Shown here in pieces: positions 33,659-42,163 of a DNA stretch of 64,000 nt. The position numbers and the translations under genes are program-made. The notes beneath the pieces are model-generated. The model worked only from the letters and a program-made list of their open reading frames with translations. It made no database searches and was not told the origin of the DNA. Source of the stretch: ZC4RG29 sp035304385 (GTDB lineage Bacteria > Bacteroidota > Bacteroidia > Cytophagales > Cyclobacteriaceae). Location of the stretch: contig DATGQD010000069.1 of NCBI GenBank assembly GCA_035304385.1, positions 1 to 64,000 on the forward strand. The letters are read 5' to 3'. Position 1 is the stretch's first letter. Every line of letters starts with the position of its first letter.

Positions 33659-34816
33659 ATGACAAAAATACTCGCTGCGTTCGTCGCTTGTTTCGCGCTT
33701 TGTTTTCCCTCCATCGCTCAGAATATCACAAAAGGCTCCTTCGGAGAGGGTCTCTCTGTAGTGGCGGAGGATTCCTCCTTTAGCCTCAACTTCAGTGCGC
33801 GGATACAAAGTCTTTACGAGGGTACCATAGATCTGGAAACAGACGCCCATAAGGACGGATTCCAGATCAGGCGCGCACGGTTGAAATTCGATGGCTTCGC
33901 CTACACTCCGAAGCTGGAATACAAGATCGAACTTGCTGTTTCCAACGCAGACATTTCCGGAGGGGCCATTCCCGAGTCGGGCAATACCGCCAATATCGTT
34001 CTCGACGCATTTGTGAAGTGGAATTTTGCGGGCGACTGGAGTGTGTGGTTCGGCCAGGCGAAACTGCCCGGTAACCGCGAACGCGTCATATCATCCCAGG
34101 AACTACAATTCGTAGACCGCAGCAATCTGAACGCAATGTTCAACCTGGATCGCGATGCGGGTATCCAGGTTCACTATAATGGCACCAAAGTAAACCTGGC
34201 CGGCGCCCTCTCTATGGGCGAGGGTAGGAATATGATCGGTAGCAATACCGGCGGCTACGGTTACACGCTACGCGCAGAATACCTTCCGTTCGGCCAATTT
34301 ACTGACGGGGGTGATTATTTTGGCGCCGACCTGGCCCGTGAACCCGAGCCAAGATTGTCGATCGGTGTTACTCACGACATCAATGACGGTGCCAGCCGGC
34401 AGAATGGTCAGCTGGGAGAGTTTTTGCCCGCCCACCGGAATCTGACCACATGGTTTGTCGACGCGCACTTCAAGTACAAAGGCCTGTCATCCCTACTCGA
34501 GTATGCCCATAGGGAAACGAATGGAACGCCTGTGATCACTGACCAAGGAGGGGATTTTCTGGGCGCATTTTATACCGGCACCGGATTCAACTGGCAGGCG
34601 GGGTACCTGCTTCGAAACAATCTGGAAGTGGCCGCCAGGTATACGGTCGTCACCCCTGAAGCGGTAACGCAGCGTGCGCGCAACCGACAATATACGCTCG
34701 GTCTTTCCCGCTATTTTGTCGGGCACAACCTGAAGGTACAAGGAGACGTCTCCCTGGTCACCGAGGATAATGCTGATGCCCTGGTATATCGGCTACAGGT
34801 GGAGTTGGCATTCTGA
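33659..34816 (+). CDS. Phosphate-selective porin (OprO/OprP family)
   Basis: A 385-residue outer-membrane beta-barrel. The frame is open from 33488, but the ATG at 33659 gives a standard signal peptide (residues 1-21, cleavage after SIA). The mature protein starts with strands around SFSLNFSARIQSLYEG and DGFQIRRARLKFDGFAY, the characteristic 'R-R-x-R-L/x-F-x-G' opening of the porin O/P family, and ends in Phe. These trimeric porins pass phosphate or polyphosphate through an Arg/Lys-lined channel. Divergent placement from pstS, with Pho-box-like repeats between them, strongly supports a phosphate role. It probably supplies the Pst system across the outer membrane during starvation. Confidence 0.88.
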   Translation: MTKILAAFVACFALCFPSIAQNITKGSFGEGLSVVAEDSSFSLNFSARIQSLYEGTIDLETDAHKDGFQIRRARLKFDGFAYTPKLEYKIELAVSNADISGGAIPESGNTANIVLDAFVKWNFAGDWSVWFGQAKLPGNRERVISSQELQFVDRSNLNAMFNLDRDAGIQVHYNGTKVNLAGALSMGEGRNMIGSNTGGYGYTLRAEYLPFGQFTDGGDYFGADLAREPEPRLSIGVTHDINDGASRQNGQLGEFLPAHRNLTTWFVDAHFKYKGLSSLLEYAHRETNGTPVITDQGGDFLGAFYTGTGFNWQAGYLLRNNLEVAARYTVVTPEAVTQRARNRQYTLGLSRYFVGHNLKVQGDVSLVTEDNADALVYRLQVELAF

Positions 34817-35001
34817 GAAAGAAACTATCCGCCGACTTACAACTTCCCCTCCTGAATAGGACTTTATTCCGTAAATTGGTAATGGACCTCCCGGCCCCGG
34901 TTACTCATCAATGCATGCCGATGAATAATTTTTTGCCATTATTTCTTTTCAGATGAATATTTTGGCTTACGTAGCCATAAAAGCCCCCTGCGGTAAAAAT
35001 C

Positions 35002-35826
35002 ATGAGAAACTTTCCGCTGTTCCACCTGATTCTGGCGTCAACTCTGCTCGGTTGTTTATCCGGTTGCAGCAGTGATGATCCCGATGTTCCGCAGCTGACA
35101 GAAGACCTTTCCCTCAGCGCCGTATATGTCGATGGAGAACTATACCGCGCAATCACCTATGATGAAGATAAGCGGATAGAGTCCGTCGAGGAGTATGACA
35201 ACGGTGAGTTTACCGGCACGCAACTGTTCGAATACAACGATGACGGTGACATCAAAACCTTGTGGCGTCTGGATGCTAACGGCGAGTTTCAGGCCGCCTA
35301 CGCTTACGAGTACGAAGGCGGCAACCTGAAAAAAATGCTCATATACGAGGAGCTTTTAGAAGACCCCACCTATGGAGCCTCGTATGAACATAACAACAGC
35401 GGTCAGCTATTGGCGGTGTACTACTTTGTGCCCAGCCAACCGGAAAAAATACAAACCTATAACAAGTACGAGTACGACACGCAAGGCAACGTTGTGGCGC
35501 AGAAAAATTATCTCATCAAGCCCGATACACCCGACATACTCTACTTTGAGCAATATTATGATTATGCCGATCCACAAAGAACGGCGACCGTGCGGGAAAA
35601 GCTTGGAAAGCGGCCTTTCGATATGATGTATCTCCACACATCTTCTGAAGTCACAAATTATAACAACGACGGCTCAGGAGACATTCAATACGCGTACAGC
35701 TACGAGGTGGACACCGAATTCAACGCCCAGGGTTGGCCTGTTGAAGCTACGCTGTCTGCGCATTACACCCATCCACAATACAACGAAAGTGCCGCAACTA
35801 TTGCCTACGAGTACATTGAATGGTAG
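35002..35826 (+). CDS. Lipoprotein with YD-like repeats, paralogue of the next gene
   Basis: A 274-residue lipoprotein. The signal carries a lipobox at Cys18 (LLGC) or, better, Cys22 (LSGC) followed by S-S-D-D, a composition typical of surface-exported Bacteroidota lipoproteins. The mature part shows repeated Y-x-x-x-G-x/D-D-D-G-x-I/N strands (FEYNDDGDIKTLW, AYEYEGGNLKKML, YEYDTQGNVVAQKNY), which resemble RHS/YD repeats but are few and irregular. It ends AYEYIEW, almost the same ending as the neighbour at 35945 (MTYEYVE), so the two are tandem paralogues. Such short YD-like lipoproteins may be cell-surface proteins; no function is known. Confidence 0.65.
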   Translation: MRNFPLFHLILASTLLGCLSGCSSDDPDVPQLTEDLSLSAVYVDGELYRAITYDEDKRIESVEEYDNGEFTGTQLFEYNDDGDIKTLWRLDANGEFQAAYAYEYEGGNLKKMLIYEELLEDPTYGASYEHNNSGQLLAVYYFVPSQPEKIQTYNKYEYDTQGNVVAQKNYLIKPDTPDILYFEQYYDYADPQRTATVREKLGKRPFDMMYLHTSSEVTNYNNDGSGDIQYAYSYEVDTEFNAQGWPVEATLSAHYTHPQYNESAATIAYEYIEW

Positions 35827-35837
35827 GTGTCCTTTCT

Positions 35838-35871
35838 TTTGATGCAAAGATAAGTCGCCTCAATACTTTTC
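35838..35871 (+). promoter_or_regulatory. Candidate promoter for the second YD-like lipoprotein
   Basis: TTTG (35838-35841) is followed after 22 bases by TACTTTTC (35864-35871), one mismatch from TAnnTTTG. It lies about 75 bases before the start at 35945. Weak by itself, but the best match between the two paralogues. Confidence 0.3.
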
Positions 35872-35944
35872 GACATTATTCCCGGTGAGGGGTAAGCGCG
35901 TGCTATGCTCCTGTAAAGCATTCAAAAATGAAAACTCCGATATA

Positions 35945-36763
35945 ATGAGACCTTTTATAACTGCCTGTCTTTTCATCGTCCTTGTGTCATGTAACGACGA
36001 TGATCCGGCGCCTGTACAAACGGATGATGCATTGCTTACCAGGATATCAGCGGATGGCATCACTGAGCTTGAACTTTTTTATGATATTCATAAGAACGTT
36101 TATCGTTTAGAGCATTATAGTGGAGGGAATCTGTCGAGTTATACTCTATATGACTATGATGAAAAGGGTTTGAAAGAGAGCAGGCGATACAATGCGGCCA
36201 ATCATGAGCTCGCCTACAGGACGGTCTTTACACTGGATAATTTTGGCAGGGTTATCAAAGCCGAAAACTACAGTCCCCCTGATTTCGGTTCCCTGGCTAG
36301 CGTTTCTGAATTCAGTTACAACACATCAGGTCAGCTGGTCACCCGCGAATTCAGTGCGGACCTTGTGTCACTCTATTACCGCGATGTGTATACTTATGAC
36401 GAAGGTGGCAACCTGGTATCCAAAGTGCGCACCCTGTATCCGGACCAGACCGATGAGCGCAAGGGCTCGCAGTATGATTATACGCCCGGCAGCATGTCCA
36501 TCCCCGATCACTGGAAGTTGGCCGTCTTTCTATTGAACGTGTCCGACCTCGACCAAAATGTCCGGTTTATGTTCAACTCCAACATAAATGTGAAGGCGTG
36601 GAATGCGGATGAGGAACTTTACCTGGAAGTGGGATACGAAGCATCTGACCATGAGCTTGGCAACGATGGCGAAGTAAATCGATTGGTGTTGACCCGAAAA
36701 AATATCCTGAACCCCGGTAATCCGGACATATCGTACGAGATGACCTATGAGTATGTCGAGTAA
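35945..36763 (+). CDS. Lipoprotein with YD-like repeats, second paralogue
   Basis: A 272-residue lipoprotein with lipobox Cys16 (VLVSC) followed by N-D-D-D-P; the ATG at 35945 is chosen because the open frame upstream to 35885 lacks a signal. YD-like strands are evident: LYDYDEKGLKESRRYN, FTLDNFGRVIKAENY, FSYNTSGQLVTREF and YTYDEGGNLVSKVRTLY. The last third is different from the first paralogue until the closing EMTYEYVE. Together with the gene at 35002 it looks like a tandem duplication that has diverged, with about 120 bases between the two genes. No partner gene suggests a role; the LytS/LytTR pair is just downstream on the same strand. Confidence 0.65.
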   Translation: MRPFITACLFIVLVSCNDDDPAPVQTDDALLTRISADGITELELFYDIHKNVYRLEHYSGGNLSSYTLYDYDEKGLKESRRYNAANHELAYRTVFTLDNFGRVIKAENYSPPDFGSLASVSEFSYNTSGQLVTREFSADLVSLYYRDVYTYDEGGNLVSKVRTLYPDQTDERKGSQYDYTPGSMSIPDHWKLAVFLLNVSDLDQNVRFMFNSNINVKAWNADEELYLEVGYEASDHELGNDGEVNRLVLTRKNILNPGNPDISYEMTYEYVE

Positions 36764-36866
36764 TTAAGGCGGGTTTCTTTCTATAATTCAATCCACCTTT
36801 TCAAGGCACCTTGACTGGATATTTCTAACTTATAGCAGGCGAACCCTTAGGAAACGGTCACTCGCT

Positions 36867-38246
36867 ATGAACAGGACATTCGGCTGGTTTCTGATCTTCA
36901 TGATGCATCTGGCGCCGGCCAGCATGGCCCAGGAACAGGCTGTGCCGCATGTTAACAACGTCAATAACAGGTTACCCGGGTGGAGCGAGCAGTGGGTCAT
37001 GGTTGGCGTGGCGCTTCTCGTCTGTTTCGGTGTGGCCCTGATTATGAGGAGGCGTGTTAGCAAGAGACGCCGGCAACAGGAAGATCTGGAGACGGAAAAG
37101 GCGATCAACTACCTTGCCACGTCTTTGCATGAGCAGCTCACCGTGGACTCCATCTTGTGGGACGTGGCCAGGAACTGTATCGGACGGTTGCAATTTGAAG
37201 ACTGTGTCATCTACCTGAAAGATGAAGACCGCAATGTCCTGATCCAGAAAGCGGCCTGGGGGCCGAAGACGACAGAAGAAGACAAGATCCTTAACCCTAT
37301 CGAAATACCGTTGGGTCAGGGTATTGTGGGAAGTGTTGCCGAGACAGGTGTCGCGGAAATAATACAAGATACCACCACGGACAAGCGTTACATTGTCGAT
37401 GATGCCATGCGGTTGTCGGAAATTACGGTCCCGATTCTGTACAATGGAAAAGTGCTGGGTATTATCGACAGTGAGCATTCGCAGAAGGGTTTCTTTACCC
37501 AGAAGCATCTTTCCATACTCACTACGGTGGCCTCGTTATGCGCTCACAAGATAACGCGCGTCAGGGCGGAAGAAGCAAAGCAGGAAGCGCAACTTGCCAT
37601 ACTCAGACATGAGCGGGAGGCGGTGGAAGCGCGCCTGAAAAGCCTGCGGCTGCAGATGAACCCGCATTTCCTGTTCAACTCCCTCAATGCCATCCAGCAG
37701 ATGATCCTGGCGGGGGAAGACCGGGCGGCGACAAGATACCTTTCAAAGTTTTCGCGACTGCTGCGGATGGTCCTTCTGCACAGCGACAAGGAAAATATCA
37801 CACTGAAAGAAGAGTTGGAGACCCTTGAATTGTATGTAGAATTGGAGTCGTTGCGGTTCAAGGAATCTTTTACGTATGACGTGATCTGCGGAGAGGAGAT
37901 CGATACGGAGGAAATAAAGGTGCCCGTCATGCTGATCCAGCCGTTTGTGGAAAATGCGATCTGGCATGGATTACTCCATAAGAAAGGCAATCGGTATTTG
38001 AGGATAGAATTTGTCGACGGCCCGGGGGAGAACGTCAGCTGCATCATTGAGGACAACGGTATTGGCAGGGAGGCGGCCGGCAGCATCAATAACGGGACAC
38101 ATACAAAGAAGGGAATAGCCGTGGCGGAAGAGCGATTGAAAACGCACAGCACCAATGATTACCCTGGGAGAAGGCTGTACATAGATGATAAGTACGACGA
38201 GGCGGGAAGGGCGACAGGGACAAGGGTAGTGCTCGTATTGCAGTAA
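36867..38246 (+). CDS. LytS-type sensor histidine kinase with GAF domain
   Basis: A 459-residue membrane sensor kinase. A signal-like hydrophobic N-terminus (residues about 5-22) is followed by a membrane helix at about 43-66 (WVMVGVALLVCFGVALIM), a GAF domain at about 80-225 (ATSLHEQLTVDSILWDVARN, IPLGQGIVGSVAETGV, then ISEHS-like IIDSEHSQKGFF), and a His_kinase domain with NPHFLFNSLNAIQQMI, where the second-family phospho-acceptor His sits. An ATPase domain with LIQPFVENAIWHGLLHKKGN ends the protein. This is the LytS/YehU kinase class, which pairs with LytTR regulators; that partner follows 19 bases downstream. Ligand of the GAF domain is unknown. Confidence 0.9.
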   Translation: MNRTFGWFLIFMMHLAPASMAQEQAVPHVNNVNNRLPGWSEQWVMVGVALLVCFGVALIMRRRVSKRRRQQEDLETEKAINYLATSLHEQLTVDSILWDVARNCIGRLQFEDCVIYLKDEDRNVLIQKAAWGPKTTEEDKILNPIEIPLGQGIVGSVAETGVAEIIQDTTTDKRYIVDDAMRLSEITVPILYNGKVLGIIDSEHSQKGFFTQKHLSILTTVASLCAHKITRVRAEEAKQEAQLAILRHEREAVEARLKSLRLQMNPHFLFNSLNAIQQMILAGEDRAATRYLSKFSRLLRMVLLHSDKENITLKEELETLELYVELESLRFKESFTYDVICGEEIDTEEIKVPVMLIQPFVENAIWHGLLHKKGNRYLRIEFVDGPGENVSCIIEDNGIGREAAGSINNGTHTKKGIAVAEERLKTHSTNDYPGRRLYIDDKYDEAGRATGTRVVLVLQ

Positions 38247-38265
38247 CAGGCAACTATATTGGCCC

Positions 38266-39033
38266 ATGATCAAAGCACTGCTGATAGACGACGAAGAAAG
38301 AGCCATCGACTCGCTCCAATTGATGATAGAAAAATTCATCCCGGAAATCGAACAGGTTCGGAGTTGCAGCGATGCCAGCAAGTGCGTGGAAGTCATTCAC
38401 GAAATGAAGCCGGATCTGGTATTCCTGGACGTGCGCATGCCGCACCTTTCGGGGTTCGACATATTAAGTTCTATTCCTAAGCAAACCTTTAGCGTAATTT
38501 TTACAACCGCCTACGATGAGTACGCCATAAAAGCGATTCGGTTCAGCGCATTGGATTATCTGTTAAAACCGGTTGATGTTGATGAGCTGATCAATGCAGT
38601 AAAGCGTTTCATGCGGTTGCGCAACAATGAATGGCCGCAGCAGGAACTGTTTCGGAATATCACCCACAACATGCAGGTTAGTGGGTATAACGACTTCAGG
38701 CTGGCGCTTCCTTCGAGCGATGGGGTCCACTTTTTGTTGCCGGCGGATATTATACGTTGTGAAGCTTCCGGCAATTACACCGTATTTCACCTGGAGGGAG
38801 GACGACAGCACATGACGTCCAGGACCTTAGGTGAATATGAAGAGTTGCTCAGTCCGTTTCATTTTATCCGTACCCATAAGTCGCACCTCGTTAACCGTGA
38901 GCACATCTCTTATGTTGACCACAATGGTTTCGTGGTATTAAAAGACTCCAGCAGGGTGGAAGTGTCGCGGAGGAGGAAAGCCGAAGTTATGGCGTCCTTG
39001 CGGGGCGTGTCGCTGGGTATACCACCGAAGTAG
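38266..39033 (+). CDS. LytTR-family response regulator
   Basis: A 255-residue response regulator. Receiver at about 1-120: ALLIDDEERAIDSL acidic pocket, phospho-acceptor Asp in LVFLDVRMPHLSGFD, and YLLKPVDVDEL. LytTR DNA-binding domain at about 155-250: LPADIIRCEASGNYTVFHL, then FIRTHKSHLVNREHISYVD, the H-K/R-S-x-L-V-N signature of the family. It is the cognate partner of the LytS-type kinase 19 bases upstream. Target promoters are unknown, although the paralogous lipoproteins immediately upstream are candidates by position. Confidence 0.93.
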   Translation: MIKALLIDDEERAIDSLQLMIEKFIPEIEQVRSCSDASKCVEVIHEMKPDLVFLDVRMPHLSGFDILSSIPKQTFSVIFTTAYDEYAIKAIRFSALDYLLKPVDVDELINAVKRFMRLRNNEWPQQELFRNITHNMQVSGYNDFRLALPSSDGVHFLLPADIIRCEASGNYTVFHLEGGRQHMTSRTLGEYEELLSPFHFIRTHKSHLVNREHISYVDHNGFVVLKDSSRVEVSRRRKAEVMASLRGVSLGIPPK

Positions 39034-39367
39034 GCTTTTGGATGGTCGCAAGGAAAAAGCCGATTTCATTAGATTATGTCTACTATCACATTTATGTGTA
39101 AACACGTAATTATGTGATATATGCCATAATTTTTGCTGTTGATACGAGAAACCGGCGGGAGTAATTGAACACTACGGGCGCCGGAACGATTGGGGAGCGG
39201 TATTTACGGTTGTGGAAAGACAGTTGACCGGCTTGTTGTAAAAAACCGCGATCCTCCACATATTTGCCCCCTAATTTCTTTGAATCCTGTGCCAAAGTGG
39301 CGGCGCCGATAGCTATTCGGCCGCCACGAACGACTTGAAACATCGTTGGCAAAGGGCTGTATTAATT
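39034..39367. other. Gap before tRNA-Leu, with a tRNA 5' fragment and a hairpin
   Basis: There is no gene in this 334-base stretch. A 14-base copy of the tRNA 5' end, TGCCAAAGTGGCGG, lies at 39290-39303, 77 bases before the same bases at 39367-39380. It overlaps an inverted repeat GTGGCGGC / GCCGCCAC (about 39297-39327) that could form a strong hairpin, as a terminator or a relic of a decayed tRNA gene. Confidence 0.5.
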
Positions 39368-39449
39368 GCCAAAGTGGCGGAACTGGTAGACGCGCACGAC
39401 TCAAAATCGTGTTCCTTCGGGAGTGAGGGTTCGATTCCCTCCTTTGGTA
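39368..39449 (+). tRNA. tRNA-Leu (anticodon CAA)
   Basis: A complete 82-base cloverleaf ending at discriminator A (39449). The acceptor stem GCCAAAG pairs with CTTTGGT (one G-U at the end). The D-arm contains AACTGGTAGACG, the anticodon loop CTCAAAA gives CAA (reads UUG), and a variable arm of leucine class-II size (GTTCCTTCGGGAGTG) is followed by the T-arm GGTTCGATTCC. CCA is not encoded. The long variable arm rules out class I tRNAs; the serine type is excluded by the anticodon. Confidence 0.95.
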
Positions 39450-39514
39450 CAAAGTCTCTTCTCCCCACCGGCAAAATAGCCTTGCACCGGATTTGACCCA
39501 ACACCTTCCTACCT

Positions 39515-41998
39515 TTGCACCCACGTACCGACGTGGACAACCTCAACGCATCAACACTCCAGCACCTCAACACCGCCAAGGCTTGGTTCCGCAACCAGGG
39601 ATGGAAACCTTTTCCCTTCCAACTTCAGGCCTGGGACGCGTTTCTGCGCGGTGAAAGCGGCCTGGTCAACGCTCCGACAGGAAGCGGCAAGACGTATTCC
39701 CTGATGACACCCATCATGCTGGAATACCTCAACCGTGTACCCCCGGGAAAAAAGGGACCCCAGGGTATACAGGCCATATGGATTACACCGATACGCGCAC
39801 TCACACGGGAGATTGAATTGTCGGCAACGCGACTGGCTGAAGGACTGGACCTGGCGTGGACAATAGGGGTCCGATCGGGCGACACCCCCGCGAAGGAACG
39901 CGAAAAGCAACGCGCCAAACCTCCCCACCTGCTCATCACCACGCCGGAAAGCCTTCACCTGCTCCTGGCCCGCCGCGGGTACCGCGACCTCCTCGGCAAC
40001 CTCCGGGCCATAGTGGTAGACGAATGGCACGAACTCATGGGATCCAAACGGGGCGTACAGGTGGAGCTCGCACTCTCCCGGCTCAAGACCCTCGCACCCC
40101 ATCTCCGCATCTGGGGCATATCCGCAACCATCGGAAACATGGACCAGGCCCTGGACGTGCTCCTGGGTGTACCACAAAACGACGCCCCGCGTAGAATTAT
40201 CCGGGCCGAAGGCATCGACAAAAAGGTAGAGGTGACATCCCTGTTTCCGCCCGACCTCGAACGCATGCCGTGGGCGGGACACCTGGGCATCGTACTGCTC
40301 GACCAGGTGGTCGACATCGTCCGCAAGAGCACGTCTTCACTGATCTTCACCAACACGCGCTCCTTCGCCGAAATATGGTACCAGAAGATGCTGGCACAGG
40401 CACCCGAGCTTTCAGGACAGATCGCAATGCACCACGGATCCATCAGTCACGACATCCGCGGATGGGTCGAAGACCAACTGCACCAGGGGAAACTCAAGGC
40501 AGTGGTCTGTACGTCGAGCCTCGACCTCGGCGTAGACTTTCGACCGGTAGAGACTGTGATTCAAATTGGAAGCCCAAAGGGCGTCGCCCGTTTCCTTCAA
40601 CGCGCAGGGCGTAGCGGCCACCAGCCCGGCGCCGTAAGCCGTATCTATTTTGTGCCCACCCACTCCCTGGAGCTGATGGAAGCCGCTGCCCTCCGCGAAG
40701 CGTTCCGACGCAAGGTTGTCGAAGACCGCCTGCCATACGTACGATCTTTCGACGTGCTCGTCCAGTACCTCATGACTTTGGCAGTGTCCGATGGATTCGA
40801 CGCCGATGAAATCCTCGGTGAAGTGAGAACGACGTTTAGCTTTTCCAGCGTCTCCGACGAAGAGTGGCAATGGGTGCTGAGCTTTTTGACGACGGGTGGA
40901 GAATCGCTGCGGGCATACGACGAGTACCGACGCGTGTTTCGACACGACGGACTGTACCGCGTGGAAAACCGAGCCATCGCAATGCGACACCGCCTCTCTA
41001 TCGGAACGATCGTCGGCGACGCGCAACTGCACGTAAAATTTCTTTCCGGAAAATACCTCGGCACCATCGAAGAATATTTCCTCTCTCGTCTCGACCCCGG
41101 CGATGTGTTCTGGTTCGCCGGACGCAACCTTGAACTCATTCGCATACGCGAAATGGATGCCCTCGTCCGAAAAAGCTCCCGAAAATCCGGCCTCGTTCCT
41201 TCCTGGCAAGGGGGACGGATGCCGCTCTCATCACAGCTGAGCGAAATGATACGACTGAAACTGGATGAAGTTGTGCACGGCCGTGACGCGGATGAAGAGT
41301 TGAAGTTCCTCAAGCCGTTGTTCGACCTTCAGCGTCAACGGTCCATACTTCCTGATAAGGAGAAGTTTTTGATCGAATACTTCGAAACAACGGAAGGATA
41401 TCATGTGGTCATGTATCCTTTCGAAGGAAGGTTTGTACATGAGGGCGTCGCCGCGCTTGTGGCGTACCGGATCGCGCAAATTCGCCCGATCACTTTCTCT
41501 ATCGCGATGAACGACTATGGTTTTGAGTTGCTCTCGGATCAGCCGATTCCGATCGAAGAGGCCGTCGAGACCAATGTGTTGGGCGTCGAAAACCTGTCGC
41601 GCGACATTCAGGCGAGCATTAACTCCACGGAAATGGCGCGACGGAAATTTCGCGACATCGCCGCCATCTCAGGGCTTGTGTTTAAAGGATATCCCGGCAA
41701 GCCCGTAAAAGACCGCCACCTCCAATCGTCGTCCGAACTTTTCTTCAGCGTATTCCATGATTACGAAACGCACAACCTCCTGCTCCGGCAGGCCTATGAG
41801 GAGGTGAATGATTTCCAGCTTGAAGAGGTCCGGCTTCGCCGCGCCCTCGAACGTATCGCGTTACAGCGTATCGTCATCACCTATCCGGATGTTCCAACGC
41901 CGTTTGCGTTCCCCATTATCGTTGACCGCCTGCGGGAAAAGCTCACTACGGAGAAGATTGAGGATAGGATCAGGAAGATGGCTTTGAGGTATAGTTGA
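39515..41998 (+). CDS. Ligase-associated DExH-box DNA helicase (Lhr-type)
   Basis: An 827-residue superfamily 2 helicase. Walker A APTGSGKTYS and the DExH box VVDEWHEL lie in the first RecA domain; the second has LIFTNTRSFAEIWYQ, SSLDLGVDFRPVETVIQIG and the arginine-finger motif QRAGRSGHQPGA. Lhr-type winged-helix and C-terminal core regions follow (RHRLSIGTI, then ALVAYRIAQIRPITFSIAMNDYGFELL). This is the Lhr subfamily encoded with an ATP-dependent DNA ligase, an exonuclease and the phosphoesterase PdeM in bacterial DNA repair clusters. Only PdeM is in this window (46484), 4.5 kb away and on the other strand. No ATG is available near the N-terminus; TTG (39515) or GTG (39533) must be used. 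Confidence 0.88.
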   Translation: MHPRTDVDNLNASTLQHLNTAKAWFRNQGWKPFPFQLQAWDAFLRGESGLVNAPTGSGKTYSLMTPIMLEYLNRVPPGKKGPQGIQAIWITPIRALTREIELSATRLAEGLDLAWTIGVRSGDTPAKEREKQRAKPPHLLITTPESLHLLLARRGYRDLLGNLRAIVVDEWHELMGSKRGVQVELALSRLKTLAPHLRIWGISATIGNMDQALDVLLGVPQNDAPRRIIRAEGIDKKVEVTSLFPPDLERMPWAGHLGIVLLDQVVDIVRKSTSSLIFTNTRSFAEIWYQKMLAQAPELSGQIAMHHGSISHDIRGWVEDQLHQGKLKAVVCTSSLDLGVDFRPVETVIQIGSPKGVARFLQRAGRSGHQPGAVSRIYFVPTHSLELMEAAALREAFRRKVVEDRLPYVRSFDVLVQYLMTLAVSDGFDADEILGEVRTTFSFSSVSDEEWQWVLSFLTTGGESLRAYDEYRRVFRHDGLYRVENRAIAMRHRLSIGTIVGDAQLHVKFLSGKYLGTIEEYFLSRLDPGDVFWFAGRNLELIRIREMDALVRKSSRKSGLVPSWQGGRMPLSSQLSEMIRLKLDEVVHGRDADEELKFLKPLFDLQRQRSILPDKEKFLIEYFETTEGYHVVMYPFEGRFVHEGVAALVAYRIAQIRPITFSIAMNDYGFELLSDQPIPIEEAVETNVLGVENLSRDIQASINSTEMARRKFRDIAAISGLVFKGYPGKPVKDRHLQSSSELFFSVFHDYETHNLLLRQAYEEVNDFQLEEVRLRRALERIALQRIVITYPDVPTPFAFPIIVDRLREKLTTEKIEDRIRKMALRYS

Positions 41999-42007
41999 AG
42001 TGCCCGC

Positions 42008-42034
42008 CGTGAAGCGACCTGCGGTCGCTTCACG
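42008..42034 (+). terminator. Terminator-like hairpin after the helicase gene
   Basis: A perfect 12-bp stem CGTGAAGCGACC / GGTCGCTTCACG with a 3-base loop begins 10 bases after the helicase stop. A T-rich but interrupted stretch follows (ATTCTTTGTATT), so efficiency may depend on more than the hairpin. Confidence 0.55.
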
Positions 42035-42163
42035 ATGGATTCTTTGTATTACACTGATAATCAGCTACAAACACACGGATGAGCCTTATTGTCCGAAAAA
42101 ACTTCGTCGTCGGCTGCTTCCCGGCTAGGGATTTAAAATTAGATTGCGTCGCAAACCTGAACC

